A stretch of 64,000 nt of DNA. Origin: Herbidospora mongoliensis (GTDB lineage: Bacteria; Actinomycetota; Actinomycetes; Streptosporangiales; Streptosporangiaceae). The position numbers were made by a program, and so were the translations under genes. Below are positions 43,374 to 51,659 of this stretch, one piece after another (the stretch's first letter is position 1; each line of letters opens with the position of its first letter). The stretch lies in the NCBI RefSeq assembly GCF_001570545.1, contig NZ_BBXD01000011.1:558001-622000 (forward strand). The letters run 5' to 3'. Below the pieces are notes generated by a model that was not told where the DNA came from, did not search any database, and saw only the letters and a list, made by a program, of their open reading frames with translations.

Positions 43374-44669
43374 CTACTCCGACTGCGCGGTTTCGGTGAT
43401 GGCCTTGACCGTGTCCTCGGGGCTCTTGGTCCCGGCGATCAGTTCGGCCACGCTGTCGTTGACCTGCGCGCCGACCGCCGGCGGGTAGGCCTGGTCGAGG
43501 TAGAGCTGGAAGCCGGTCGCCTTGGCCAGCACGTCGACGACCATCTTGCCGCGGGGGTCGGTGACGGCGTCCTCGGTGCCCTTGACGACGGGCAGGAGGG
43601 AGCCGGTGGCGATCTCCTTGCGGCTGTTCTCGGCCGACAGGATGAACTTCAGGAAGTCGGTGGCCTCCTTCGGCGCGTCCACGCCGACCGCGAAGCCGCC
43701 GCCGCCGCCGAGCGCCTCGGTGGCCGCGCCCTTGCCGCCCTCGACCGAGGGGAAGGGGAAGAAGCCGAGCGCCTCGCCGAGGTCACCGGCCGTGTCCTTC
43801 TGGACGGTCGGGGCCCACTGGCCCATCAGCTCCATGGCGGCCTTGCCGCCACCCATCGCGGCGGCCTGGCCGTCGGGGGTGTCGTAGGGGGCGCCCAGGA
43901 AGCCGTTCTGGAACGGCTTGAGGTCGGCCAGTTCCTTGAGCTTCTGCCCGGCGGCGACGAAGTCGGGGTTCTCGAACGACTTGGCGGTCGCCGCCTCCTG
44001 GAGGGCCGGCAGGCCCGCGATCCGCATCGCGAGGTAGGTCCAGTAGTAGTGGCCGGGCCACTTGGCCTTGCCGCCCAGGGCGATCGGGGTGATGTTGGCG
44101 GCCTTCAGCTTGTTGACCGCGTCGAGGAACTCGGTCCACGTCGCGGGCGGCTGCTCGATGCCGGCCTTCTTGAAGAGGTCCTTGTTGTACCAGAAGCCGA
44201 CCATGCCGATGTCGTAGGGGACGCCGTAGGTCTTGCCGCCTAACTGGTACGCCGCCAGGGCGGCCGGGTTGAAGGTGCCCGACCAGTCGGCGATGTCGGC
44301 GGTGATGTCCTTGGCGATGCCGCCGTCGGCCTGCTGCTGGAGCACGCCGCCGCCCCAGGTCTGGTAGATGTCCGGGCCCTCGCCCGACTGGGCGACCGTG
44401 GTCATCTTGGCCTTGAAGGCCTCGTTCTCCAACGGGTTGATGTTGATCGTCACGTTGGGGTGGGCGGCCATGTACTCCTTGGCCATCGCATCCCACACCG
44501 GCAGCATGGGCTCGATGTTCTGGATGTGCCACCAGTCGATGACGACCTTCTCCTGCGCCGCCGGCGCCGATCCTCCAGCAGCGGGTGGCGCCTCGTCTCC
44601 GGATCCACAACCGGCCAGTAGCAGTGCGGCCGCCGCCGCTGTCACCACTGCGCGTCGAGTCAACGACAT
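43374..44669 (-). CDS. Sugar-binding lipoprotein of ABC importer
   Basis: A 431-residue extracellular solute-binding protein. The signal peptide ends in the lipobox LLAGC with Cys21 as the lipid-anchored residue, followed by a flexible Gly/Ala/Pro-rich linker. The mature protein is of family 1 (MalE-like), with VVIDWWHIQN at the start, GEGPDIYQTWGG and VPYDIGMVGFWYNKDLFKKAGI as typical ligand-cleft segments. GGAAGGA precedes the ATG. It probably captures xylo- or cello-oligosaccharides released by the secreted enzymes. A GAAACTTTC operator lies about 36 bases upstream of the start codon. Confidence 0.94.
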   Translation of the reverse strand: MSLTRRAVVTAAAAALLLAGCGSGDEAPPAAGGSAPAAQEKVVIDWWHIQNIEPMLPVWDAMAKEYMAAHPNVTININPLENEAFKAKMTTVAQSGEGPDIYQTWGGGVLQQQADGGIAKDITADIADWSGTFNPAALAAYQLGGKTYGVPYDIGMVGFWYNKDLFKKAGIEQPPATWTEFLDAVNKLKAANITPIALGGKAKWPGHYYWTYLAMRIAGLPALQEAATAKSFENPDFVAAGQKLKELADLKPFQNGFLGAPYDTPDGQAAAMGGGKAAMELMGQWAPTVQKDTAGDLGEALGFFPFPSVEGGKGAATEALGGGGGFAVGVDAPKEATDFLKFILSAENSRKEIATGSLLPVVKGTEDAVTDPRGKMVVDVLAKATGFQLYLDQAYPPAVGAQVNDSVAELIAGTKSPEDTVKAITETAQSE

Positions 44670-44704
44670 ATCGGTGGTTCCTTCCGTCCCGGACTACATT
44701 CCAA

Positions 44705-44713
44705 GAAACTTTC
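44705..44713. promoter_or_regulatory. GAAACTTTC operator before the ABC importer operon
   Basis: An exact match to the shared palindrome. It lies in the 228-base gap between the binding-protein gene and the divergent 44898 gene, close to the former. A degenerate partial copy (GATAGTTTCC) lies about 12 bases further upstream. Confidence 0.65.
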
Positions 44714-44897
44714 GATGAAGTTCCGATAGTTTCCCTTGATGGCAGGGAGGTTACATGCCGTTTTCCGTGGGATCAACGGCCGTTGTGGAGCTGTTACTCG
44801 GCCCTTGCCGCTAGGGTTCTGCCGTGGTCCGGGCGGAGATCACGCGAAAAAGCGTGGAATCCCCCATCAAGTGCGGATTTAGCAGTGAGGTTGACGG

Positions 44898-46631
44898 GTG
44901 CCCGGATGGAAGACGGCGGTGAGCCTGATCGCGGCTTCCGTCACGCTCATGGGACTTTCAGCACCCGCGCAGGCGCGCGCGTCCGTCGAGGAGCGCGCCT
45001 GTCCGGCGCCCGTCCCGGCGAACACGACGTGCGGTTACCTGCTGGTGCCCGAACGACGGGACGCTTACCAGAGCGACACGATCAAGGTGGGCTTCGCCGT
45101 GCGCCGGGTGGACTCGCCCACGGGTGACCCCGTGGTGTTCACCAACGGCGGGCCGGGGGCGTCGTCCATCCAGCTGACCGAGACGATCGCGAAGATCGCG
45201 CCGGACCGCGACGTCGTGATCATGGAGCAGCGCGGCGGGGCCTACTCCGAGCCCCGGCTGGAGTGTCCCGAGATCGTCGCCGGGGCCGTCAAGGAGCTGA
45301 CCACCGCCGGGCCGTCCAAGGGCGACATGGCGCTGGCGGCCCGCGCCTGCCGGGCCCGGCTGACCGCCGATCTGCGCGGCTTCCGCACCCAGGAGATCGC
45401 CGCCGACGTGGTCGAGCTGCGCCGGACCCTCGGCTACGACAAGTGGAGCCTGTTCGGCGTCGGCTACTCCACCCGCATGATGCTGCTGGCCGCCGCGATG
45501 GACCCCGACGGCGCCACCTCGGTCGTGCTCGACTCCTACCTGCCCGAGGCCTACGCCGCCTACGACAACGCCCCGGCCGCCCTGCGCGGCATGCTCGACC
45601 AGCTCGGCGTGGCCGATCGGTACGACCAGATGATCAAGAACCTGAACGCCGAGCCGGTCACCCTGGCCACCCGCGACCCGCTCACCCGGGCCCGCGTCGA
45701 GGTCACCCTGAGCGGCGACGACGTGGCCACCCTGCTGGCCGAGTCGGTCTCCGACACCGAGGTGCTGCCGATCCTGCCGGCCCTGGTCGACGGCCTGGCC
45801 GACGGGCACACCGACCTGCTGTCGCCCCTGGTCGACGCCGCCGCCTCGACGATGAACGGCCGCGAGTGGGGCCTCTACTACGCCGTACAGTGCCAGGACG
45901 AGTGGCCCGCCAACACGTTCACCTCCAGGGCCATGTTCACGGTGTTCAACGACGCGACGACGTGCGCCGAGTGGCGGCTGCCCGCCTCCGGCGAGGAGGG
46001 CGCGCTCACCCAGGCCCCGGTGCTCGTCCTGGCGGGGCAGTACGACCCCGCGATCTCCCCCGAGACCGTCAGGACCGCGAGCGAGAAGCTGCCCGCCGCC
46101 CGGTTCCAGGAGTTCGCCGGTGTCGGCTACGGCGTGTTCCAGGTCAGCGAGTGCGGCCGTCAGACGATCGGCGCGTTCCTGCGCGACCCGGCCGCGCCGG
46201 CCCCCTGCGACCCGGCCAAGGCTCCCCGGGCGCTGGTCGAGCCGGGCGACGTGCACCTGACCCCGGCCGCCTACACGGCCGCGGGCTTCCCGTGGGCGCT
46301 GGCGCCGCTGGGCGCGTTCGCGCTGCTGTCGCTCTTCCAGGTGATCGGTGGCGCGATCACGGTGCGCCGGGGCGGGCTGCTGAGCCTGCTGGCCGGTCTC
46401 GCCGGCGCGCTGTTCTGCGCCGTGGCGGCGTGGAGCGTCTGGGCGGTCGACGATCCGGTGGCGTTCACCGTCGGGATCCCGCCGATCATCTTCTGGACGA
46501 GCGTGCTCGTGGTGGTGTCGGCCGGTCTGTCGGTGGTGGCGGCGTTCCGCGACCAGGCCCCGGCGGTGCTGATCCTGCCCACGGCGACCGGGCTCATCTT
46601 CACCGCATGGCTCGTCGGATGGGTTCTCTGA
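44898..46631 (+). CDS. Alpha/beta-hydrolase-like membrane protein lacking catalytic Ser and His
   Basis: A 577-residue exported protein of the tripeptidyl-aminopeptidase (S33) type with four C-terminal membrane helices (about 455-577). The signal peptide ends APAQA near residue 26. The oxyanion region FTNGGPGASS and the acid in VLVLAGQYDPAIS are conserved. However, the nucleophile elbow, normally GVSYGT, reads GVGYST (Gly189 at the Ser position, Ser191 two residues on), and the catalytic GHG near the C-terminus reads GYG. It is therefore probably a binding or sensing pseudoenzyme rather than a peptidase. GTG at 44898 follows GAGG. It is divergent from the sugar importer, with no obvious functional link. 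Confidence 0.85.
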   Translation: MPGWKTAVSLIAASVTLMGLSAPAQARASVEERACPAPVPANTTCGYLLVPERRDAYQSDTIKVGFAVRRVDSPTGDPVVFTNGGPGASSIQLTETIAKIAPDRDVVIMEQRGGAYSEPRLECPEIVAGAVKELTTAGPSKGDMALAARACRARLTADLRGFRTQEIAADVVELRRTLGYDKWSLFGVGYSTRMMLLAAAMDPDGATSVVLDSYLPEAYAAYDNAPAALRGMLDQLGVADRYDQMIKNLNAEPVTLATRDPLTRARVEVTLSGDDVATLLAESVSDTEVLPILPALVDGLADGHTDLLSPLVDAAASTMNGREWGLYYAVQCQDEWPANTFTSRAMFTVFNDATTCAEWRLPASGEEGALTQAPVLVLAGQYDPAISPETVRTASEKLPAARFQEFAGVGYGVFQVSECGRQTIGAFLRDPAAPAPCDPAKAPRALVEPGDVHLTPAAYTAAGFPWALAPLGAFALLSLFQVIGGAITVRRGGLLSLLAGLAGALFCAVAAWSVWAVDDPVAFTVGIPPIIFWTSVLVVVSAGLSVVAAFRDQAPAVLILPTATGLIFTAWLVGWVL

Positions 46632-46711
46632 CTCTTTTCCGACTCTCGGCGTTGACGCGCGCCGCGTGCAGCCTTTACGTTACCCGCAACGAAAAGTCTC
46701 GGTAATCTTGT
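46632..46711. other. Intergenic region after the hydrolase-like gene
   Basis: No gene. A CGAAAAGTCTCGG element at 46689-46701 resembles a degenerate GAAA-type half site just upstream of the GAAACTTTC operator at 46712. No clear terminator hairpin was found directly after the 46631 stop. Confidence 0.35.
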
Positions 46712-46720
46712 GAAACTTTC
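46712..46720. promoter_or_regulatory. GAAACTTTC operator upstream of the oxidoreductase gene
   Basis: An exact match to the shared palindrome, followed by GGAAG. It lies 153 bases upstream of the ATG at 46874, implying a long leader if the promoter overlaps it. Confidence 0.6.
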
Positions 46721-46778
46721 GGAAGCGGGGTTTCCGCATGTCTCGGCATCACAGAGCACCCGGCCCCGCCCTCGTTCT

Positions 46779-46798
46779 CTCACGACCCCGGTCGTGAG
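46779..46798. repeat. Inverted repeat in the oxidoreductase leader
   Basis: CTCACGACC and GGTCGTGAG are complementary and separated by only two bases. The tight loop makes a DNA-level operator more plausible than an RNA hairpin. Confidence 0.5.
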
Positions 46799-46810
46799 GT
46801 GAGACGCCCG

Positions 46811-46842
46811 GGCGGGCGCCCCTGGGAGCGTGGGCGCCCGCC
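46811..46842 (+). promoter_or_regulatory. Stable hairpin in the oxidoreductase leader
   Basis: GGCGGGCGCCC and GGGCGCCCGCC form an 11-bp GC stem with a 10-base loop, ending 31 bases before the ATG at 46874. It could be an attenuator or a terminator of upstream transcription; no U-tract follows. Confidence 0.5.
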
Positions 46843-46873
46843 TGGGTCACAAACAAAACAGGAGGTACGCCGG

Positions 46874-47908
46874 ATGATCCGGGTCGCCGTCGTCGGGGCC
46901 GGAGGGATCGCCGGCGCCTGTCATCTTCCGGCGCTCCGCGCCCAGGCCCATCGGGCCGAGGTGGTCGCGGTCGCCGACGTCGACCGGGCCAGAGCTGCCG
47001 TGTTCGCGAGGGAACACGGCATCCCGCGGTTCTACGGATCGGTCACCGAGTTGCTCGAACAGGCGCGTCCGGACCTGGTGCACCTGTGCACGCCACCGGG
47101 CAGGCACGCCGTCCAGGCGATCGAATGTCTCAAATCGGGCGCCTGGGTGTGGATCGAGAAGCCCGCGTGTCGTTCACTTGCCGAGTGGGACGCCATCACC
47201 GCCGCCGAGGGGCCCGGCTACGCCTCCGTGGTCTCGCAGCACCGTTTCGGCTCGGGCGCCCGGCACCTGAAGGAGATCGCCCCGCTGCTGGGCCGGCCGC
47301 TGGTGGCCCAGTGCGTGACGGCCTGGTATCGCGACGACGATTATTTCAAGGTCCCGTGGCGGGGCCGGTTCCGGACCGAGGGCGGCGGCCCGACGGTCGG
47401 CCACGCGATCCATCAGATGGACGTCATGCTCTCGATCTTCGGCGACTGGGCCGAGGTGAGCGCGATGACCGCGACGCTCGACCGCGACGTCGAATACGAG
47501 GACGTCGCCATGGCCACGGTCCGTTTCAACACCGGCGCGCTGGCCTCCGTGGTGACGAGCCTGCTCTCCCGCCGGGAGGAGAGCTACCTGCGCTTCGACT
47601 TCGCCGACGCGACCGTCGAACTGCGTCATCTGTACGGCTACCGCAACGAGAACTGGACCGCCACGACCGACCTGTGGCAGCCCCCCGACGACGAGCCCAG
47701 CTCCCACGGCGCCCAGCTCGACGTGCTGCTGGACGCGTACGAGAAGAACGAGCGCCCGCCCATGAGCGCCCGCCAGGGCCGCCAGGCGCTGGAACTGGCG
47801 ACGGCGATCTACGCCTCGGCCCACCGCAAGCGCCCCGTGACCAAAGCCGAACTGACCGTGGACGACCCCTTCTACCATCGGCTGGACGGCGGAGCGTGGA
47901 CGAGCTGA
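46874..47908 (+). CDS. Gfo/Idh/MocA family oxidoreductase
   Basis: A 344-residue NAD(P)-dependent sugar or inositol dehydrogenase. The N-terminal Rossmann fold has VVGAGGIAGACHLPAL, the EKP motif is in WVWIEKPACRS, and the substrate-domain residues GGGPTVGHAIHQMDVML are typical. ATG at 46874 has a near-perfect AGGAGGT ten bases upstream; an in-frame ATG at 46799 lacks one. The upstream GAAACTTTC site links it to the xylan/glucan regulon, so it probably processes a sugar or sugar acid derived from plant polymers. The following cupin gene may belong to the same pathway. Confidence 0.92.
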   Translation: MIRVAVVGAGGIAGACHLPALRAQAHRAEVVAVADVDRARAAVFAREHGIPRFYGSVTELLEQARPDLVHLCTPPGRHAVQAIECLKSGAWVWIEKPACRSLAEWDAITAAEGPGYASVVSQHRFGSGARHLKEIAPLLGRPLVAQCVTAWYRDDDYFKVPWRGRFRTEGGGPTVGHAIHQMDVMLSIFGDWAEVSAMTATLDRDVEYEDVAMATVRFNTGALASVVTSLLSRREESYLRFDFADATVELRHLYGYRNENWTATTDLWQPPDDEPSSHGAQLDVLLDAYEKNERPPMSARQGRQALELATAIYASAHRKRPVTKAELTVDDPFYHRLDGGAWTS

Positions 47909-48080
47909 TCCACGCACGGTTCGTGCCGATCACCCCATTCGCTGCGGTCAACCCCTCGATCGCATTCGACGAGGTTGTTAACCTGCGGCGTGAAGAGAGC
48001 ATGCGGCTGGGCTATCGCGTCGTCGTCTGCTCGGGGGGCTGGGATCGGTCCCGGCTGATCGCGTATGTGAAGGAGCACCC

Positions 48081-48719
48081 ATGTTCGGCATAGGCGTCAC
48101 CGCCCTGAGTGTCTACGACTGGATCGGCGCCGACGGCCGCTGCGGTGGTTCGCCCCATCTGCACACGCTGTGTGCCGAGGCCTACGTCGTGGTCGGCGGC
48201 AGCGGGTCTGTACAGACCCTGACCTGGGAGGGCTTCCAGGAAACCCCTCTCATACCCGGGGCGGTGGTGTGGTTCACCCCCGGCACCGTCCACCGGCTCG
48301 TCAACGACGGCGACCTGAAGATCGTCGTGGTCATGCAGAACAGCGGCCTGCCCGAGGCCGGTGACGCCGTCTTCACCTTCCCCAACGCGGTGCTGAACGG
48401 CGACTACGAGCGGGCCGCCGGGATGGCCCCGCGCTGGCGGCGCGATCTGGCGCTGGAGGGCTTCCGGCAGCTCAAGGAGGCCGGGCAGCCCGGCTTCGAG
48501 AAATTCCTCGAGCACGCCGTGCGGCTCGTCGGCGGCCGGCTCGACGACTTCGAGCACCTGTGGAAGGAGGGCCCGCTGAAGGCGGTCGAGGACACCGAGA
48601 AGCAACTGGCGTCCCTGCGGCGCGGCGACTACGACTACTTGCGCGAGGCCCGCATCCAGGAGGCGTCCGGCGAACCGCGCGACGGCATGTGCGGGCACCA
48701 GTTCACCTATCCCGGCTAA
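48081..48719 (+). CDS. Cupin-domain protein
   Basis: A 212-residue protein with an N-terminal cupin barrel (about 20-100). Likely metal ligands are in HLHTLCAEAYVVVGG (His-x-His and Glu) and GTVHRL. The C-terminal half is helical and charged, with no recognised domain. GAAGGAG lies seven bases before the ATG. Single-domain cupins of this type are often sugar isomerases or dioxygenases; its place after a Gfo/Idh/MocA enzyme favours sugar metabolism. The 172-base gap before it (47909-48080) has a short open frame with no family features and is treated as non-coding. Confidence 0.8.
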   Translation: MFGIGVTALSVYDWIGADGRCGGSPHLHTLCAEAYVVVGGSGSVQTLTWEGFQETPLIPGAVVWFTPGTVHRLVNDGDLKIVVVMQNSGLPEAGDAVFTFPNAVLNGDYERAAGMAPRWRRDLALEGFRQLKEAGQPGFEKFLEHAVRLVGGRLDDFEHLWKEGPLKAVEDTEKQLASLRRGDYDYLREARIQEASGEPRDGMCGHQFTYPG

Positions 48720-48846
48720 GCGAGACTTAAGAGCGGCTTAAAGCAGTACTATCAGTAAACTTTCTTAAAAGAACGCATTGACTCACCTGATCACGCGGCT
48801 TAGGTTCACGGTCATCGGGGCGGAACGACTCTGCCCGTCGAGGCGT

Positions 48847-48884
48847 CCGGGCCGCGTGAGAAAGGTGACGCTCACGCGGCCCGG
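48847..48884 (+). terminator. Terminator hairpin between cupin and copC genes
   Basis: CCGGGCCGCGTGAG at 48847-48860 is perfectly complementary to 48871-48884 across a 10-base loop. It lies about 130 bases after the cupin stop and just before the copC promoter, isolating the copper genes. Confidence 0.8.
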
Positions 48885-48900
48885 GCTTACCCTGCCAATC

Positions 48901-49482
48901 GTGCGATCTCTCACCGTCTGCCTGGTGCTCCTGGCCTCCCTCCTGTGGCCCCTGTCGACGCCGGGGCCCGCGTCGGCCCACAACGTCCTCAAGACGAGCG
49001 ATCCGGCCGACGGGGCGTCGGTCTCCCGGCTCGACCGAGTGACGCTGACCTTCGACCAGCCCGTCCGCGCCGACTTCGCGAAACTGGCCCTCACCGGGCC
49101 CGACGGGGCGCGCTACGACGCGGGTCTGACGGTCCGCGACGAGGTCGTGACCGCGACGGTGAAACCCCTCGTTTCTCCTGGCATGTACGTCATCGGCTGG
49201 CAGATCGTCTCGAACGACGGGCACCCGGTGTCGGGGACGATCAGGTTCACGTACACGAACGCGGGCACCGGCACCCCGACGGGGGCCGCGGCGACCCTCG
49301 CGCCCGCGCCGGGCAGTGTGTCCGCGCCGATCCCGGCCGCCTCGGGCGGAAGCTGGGTCTGGGGCCTGCTGATCTTCGCCCTGCTGATGCTGAGCCTGGC
49401 CACCTGGGTGCTGCACCGCCACGGCGCCCGCCCGCACTCGGCCAGGCCCTCCGCCCCGGCCCGCGACAGGACGACCGCATGA
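48901..49482 (+). CDS. copC: CopC-domain copper resistance protein
   Basis: A 193-residue exported protein: signal peptide (1-26, ending PASA), then a CopC beta-barrel beginning directly with His after cleavage (HNVLKTSDPADGASV), where the first His is a copper ligand in the family. DGHPVSG near the end of the domain supplies another expected ligand. A Pro/Ala linker and one C-terminal helix (about 150-170) anchor it to the membrane. GTG at 48901 lies seven bases after TACCCT, indicating a leaderless transcript. The stop overlaps copD by four bases. It probably carries copper outside the membrane for CopD. Confidence 0.92.
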   Translation: MRSLTVCLVLLASLLWPLSTPGPASAHNVLKTSDPADGASVSRLDRVTLTFDQPVRADFAKLALTGPDGARYDAGLTVRDEVVTATVKPLVSPGMYVIGWQIVSNDGHPVSGTIRFTYTNAGTGTPTGAAATLAPAPGSVSAPIPAASGGSWVWGLLIFALLMLSLATWVLHRHGARPHSARPSAPARDRTTA

Positions 49483-50501
49483 CGCTGCTCGCCGCCCGCC
49501 CCGCCGCCGTCGACCGGCGGCTGCGGGCCCTCCCGCTGGCGGGCCTGATCGGCGCGGGACTGACCGCTCTCGTCGTCGCCACGTGGGCCGTGCTCCCGGA
49601 ACCCCCCTTCGGGCTGCCCACAGCAGGCCCCTGGGTCGAGTTCGGCCTTCCCGTGACCCGGTTTGTCCTGGATGTCGCCGCGCTCGTCACCGTCGGTCTC
49701 AGCCTCCTGCCGAAGCTGCTGGGCTTCGACCACCCCGAGGCCACCGAGGAGGCGGCGTCCCGGGCCCGCCGGTGGGCCGTCTACTCGGCCGTCGTGTGGG
49801 CCTTCGCGGCGCTCGCCTCGACGTTGCTGAGCGCCGCCGAGGTGATGCCGGGCCGCTTCCCCGACCTGCCGCTGTATGTCGACGCGATCGGCTCGGGCCA
49901 GGGGCTCGTGGTGAGCGCGGCGGCGGCGGTGTTCAGCGCGGCCATCGGGATGTTCGCGGTCAGGTTCGGCGAGAAGGTCCCGGCCGAGCTGCGGGTCGGC
50001 GCGGCGGTGTTCGGGCTGCTGCCGCTGCCGGTGACCGGGCACGCCGCGAACTGGTACTGGCACGACCTGAGCATGGTCGCCATGGAGCTCCACGTCATCG
50101 GCGCCGCCCTGTGGACCGGCGGGCTGCTGGCGCTGGCCCTGCTGCTGGTGGCCGACCGCGAGCTGCTGGCCCGCACCCTGCCGAGGTTCTCCAAGATGGC
50201 CACCACGGCCCTGATCGTGGTGAGCCTGTCGGGCCTGTTCAGCGGGATCGTCGAGCTGGCGCTCTCCCCCGCCGCGGCGTTCCCCGCCTCGCTGGTGACG
50301 ACCGACTACGGCCTGCTGGTGGTCGTCAAGACCGTGCTGGCCGGGGTGATCGCCCTGCTGGGTGCCAACATCCGCTACCGGCTGCTGCCGGGCGTGGTCG
50401 CCCGCCGCCCGACCGCTTTCGCGGCCTGGGCGGCGGTCGAGCTGACCGTGATGGGCCTGGCCTACGGCGTGGCCGTGGTCATCACGCGGACGGGCGGCTG
50501 A
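49479..50501 (+). CDS. copD: CopD-like copper transport membrane protein
   Basis: A 340-residue membrane protein with about eight or nine helices and a CopD domain. Histidines near or within helices (GHAANWYWHDLSMVAMELHVIGAALWTGG) are typical of CopD and are likely metal ligands. It is coupled to copC by an ATGA overlap. Together they would bring copper into the cytoplasm. The 3' end overlaps the convergent membrane-protein gene by 20 bases. The gene symbol is given by family; activity is inferred. Confidence 0.88.
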   Translation: MTLLAARPAAVDRRLRALPLAGLIGAGLTALVVATWAVLPEPPFGLPTAGPWVEFGLPVTRFVLDVAALVTVGLSLLPKLLGFDHPEATEEAASRARRWAVYSAVVWAFAALASTLLSAAEVMPGRFPDLPLYVDAIGSGQGLVVSAAAAVFSAAIGMFAVRFGEKVPAELRVGAAVFGLLPLPVTGHAANWYWHDLSMVAMELHVIGAALWTGGLLALALLLVADRELLARTLPRFSKMATTALIVVSLSGLFSGIVELALSPAAAFPASLVTTDYGLLVVVKTVLAGVIALLGANIRYRLLPGVVARRPTAFAAWAAVELTVMGLAYGVAVVITRTGG

Positions 50502-51603
50502 GCCTCTTCCCGGCGAGTTCGACGACGAGCCAGGCCACCGCGAGCCCGCCGATCGCATAGGGCCACGCCCACGGCGCGTAGGGCGGCGCGATCACGTAGG
50601 TGTCCTGGAGCCAGAGCCCGGCGAACGCGCCCCCGGTCACCAGCAGGCTGCCCACGACGATCCGCGCCCACATCCGCGGCACCAGGAACGCCAGGTCGAC
50701 GAAGATCGCCCCGAGGAGCAGGAAGAAGGGGATCGCCGAGCCAGGGAACCCGGTCCCGACGAGCAGCGGCCAGATCACCATCCGGAAGGCCAGGTATCCG
50801 GCCACGATGAAGGTCGCGGTGAACCGGTAGCGGGTCGCCATCCGCGCCGCCACCAGGATCGCCATCCCCACGATCACCGCCCACAGCGAGTAGACCTGGT
50901 CGGGCACCGGCAGCGCGAAGTTCTGCACCGCGATCGTGTCGACCGGCCGCTTGAGCTGGTCGGCCGCGAAGTTCAGCAGTTCCGTGTCGGCCTCCGGCGC
51001 ACCCCGGACCCAGGCGGCGAGGCCGATGACCCCGTACTCCTGGTGCTCGCTCGGGAAGATGGCGTTCTCCAGGAAGAACCCGAAGAGCGCCGCCAGCACG
51101 ACGGTCCGCTGCCGGCCCGGGGGCGCGCCGACGTACCAGCCCCGGATCACTCCGGCGATCATGAACGCGGTGCCGATGAACAGCAGCGCGTGCGAGGGGC
51201 TCCACGCGGTGATGTCGAGGCCGTTGATGTTGTGGTTGATCAGGTCGAGGGGGATGGCGACCAGGAAGGTGCCGGTCCCCCAGAGGATGAGCCGCTGGGC
51301 GGCCTTGTCGACGCCGTAACCGGTGTACCAGTGCACGATCGTCAGGCCGACCACGATCATCGTGCCGACCGTGTTGATCAGATGGGGCGGCGCGAGGTCG
51401 TCGCGCAGCCAGCGGAAGTGCCACGAGACGTCCCACGACGCCCCCAGCACCTTGAGCACGAACGCCACCAGCCAGGCCGTGTACAGCACCCGGAAGAGAT
51501 CGGGCGGGGTCGGGCGGCCGGGTAGGCCACGCGACCAAAGCGGCAGGCCCCAGGCCACAACCTGGCGGGGCACCCGCGTGAGCATCGTTGTTCCAGTCGC
51601 CAC
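50482..51603 (-). CDS. Polytopic membrane protein of unknown function with conserved His/Trp motifs
   Basis: A 373-residue protein with about nine helices. Conserved-looking motifs face the membrane ends: WDVSWHFRWLRDDLAPPHLINTVG, INHNINGLDITAWSPSHALLF and ENAIFPSEHQEYG. The WD..WH..../PPH pattern resembles a group of uncharacterised actinobacterial membrane proteins and hints at metal or haem binding. It converges on copD with a 20-base overlap, so a copper-related role is possible but not shown. The start is GTG at 51603 or ATG at 51585; neither has a strong ribosome-binding site. Confidence 0.75.
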   Translation of the reverse strand: MATGTTMLTRVPRQVVAWGLPLWSRGLPGRPTPPDLFRVLYTAWLVAFVLKVLGASWDVSWHFRWLRDDLAPPHLINTVGTMIVVGLTIVHWYTGYGVDKAAQRLILWGTGTFLVAIPLDLINHNINGLDITAWSPSHALLFIGTAFMIAGVIRGWYVGAPPGRQRTVVLAALFGFFLENAIFPSEHQEYGVIGLAAWVRGAPEADTELLNFAADQLKRPVDTIAVQNFALPVPDQVYSLWAVIVGMAILVAARMATRYRFTATFIVAGYLAFRMVIWPLLVGTGFPGSAIPFFLLLGAIFVDLAFLVPRMWARIVVGSLLVTGGAFAGLWLQDTYVIAPPYAPWAWPYAIGGLAVAWLVVELAGKRLSRPSA

Positions 51604-51659
51604 GCGCGAATTGTGCCGTTCCCTTTACTCACGGCGCAATCAACAGATGAGGTGAGCGA

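Noticed and set aside
47896-48093. Possible 65-residue protein between the oxidoreductase and cupin genes
   Set aside because: It overlaps both neighbours, lacks a ribosome-binding site and has no conserved features; more likely untranslated leader.
47086-48093. Long open frame running antisense-phase through the oxidoreductase gene
   Set aside because: Arg/Gly/Pro-rich shadow translation of the real gene in another frame, as with many long alternative frames in this GC-rich window.
48734-48745. TAAACTTTCTTA after the cupin gene as a further regulon operator
   Set aside because: It has lost the outer G and is not symmetrical; it also lies before a terminator rather than a promoter.
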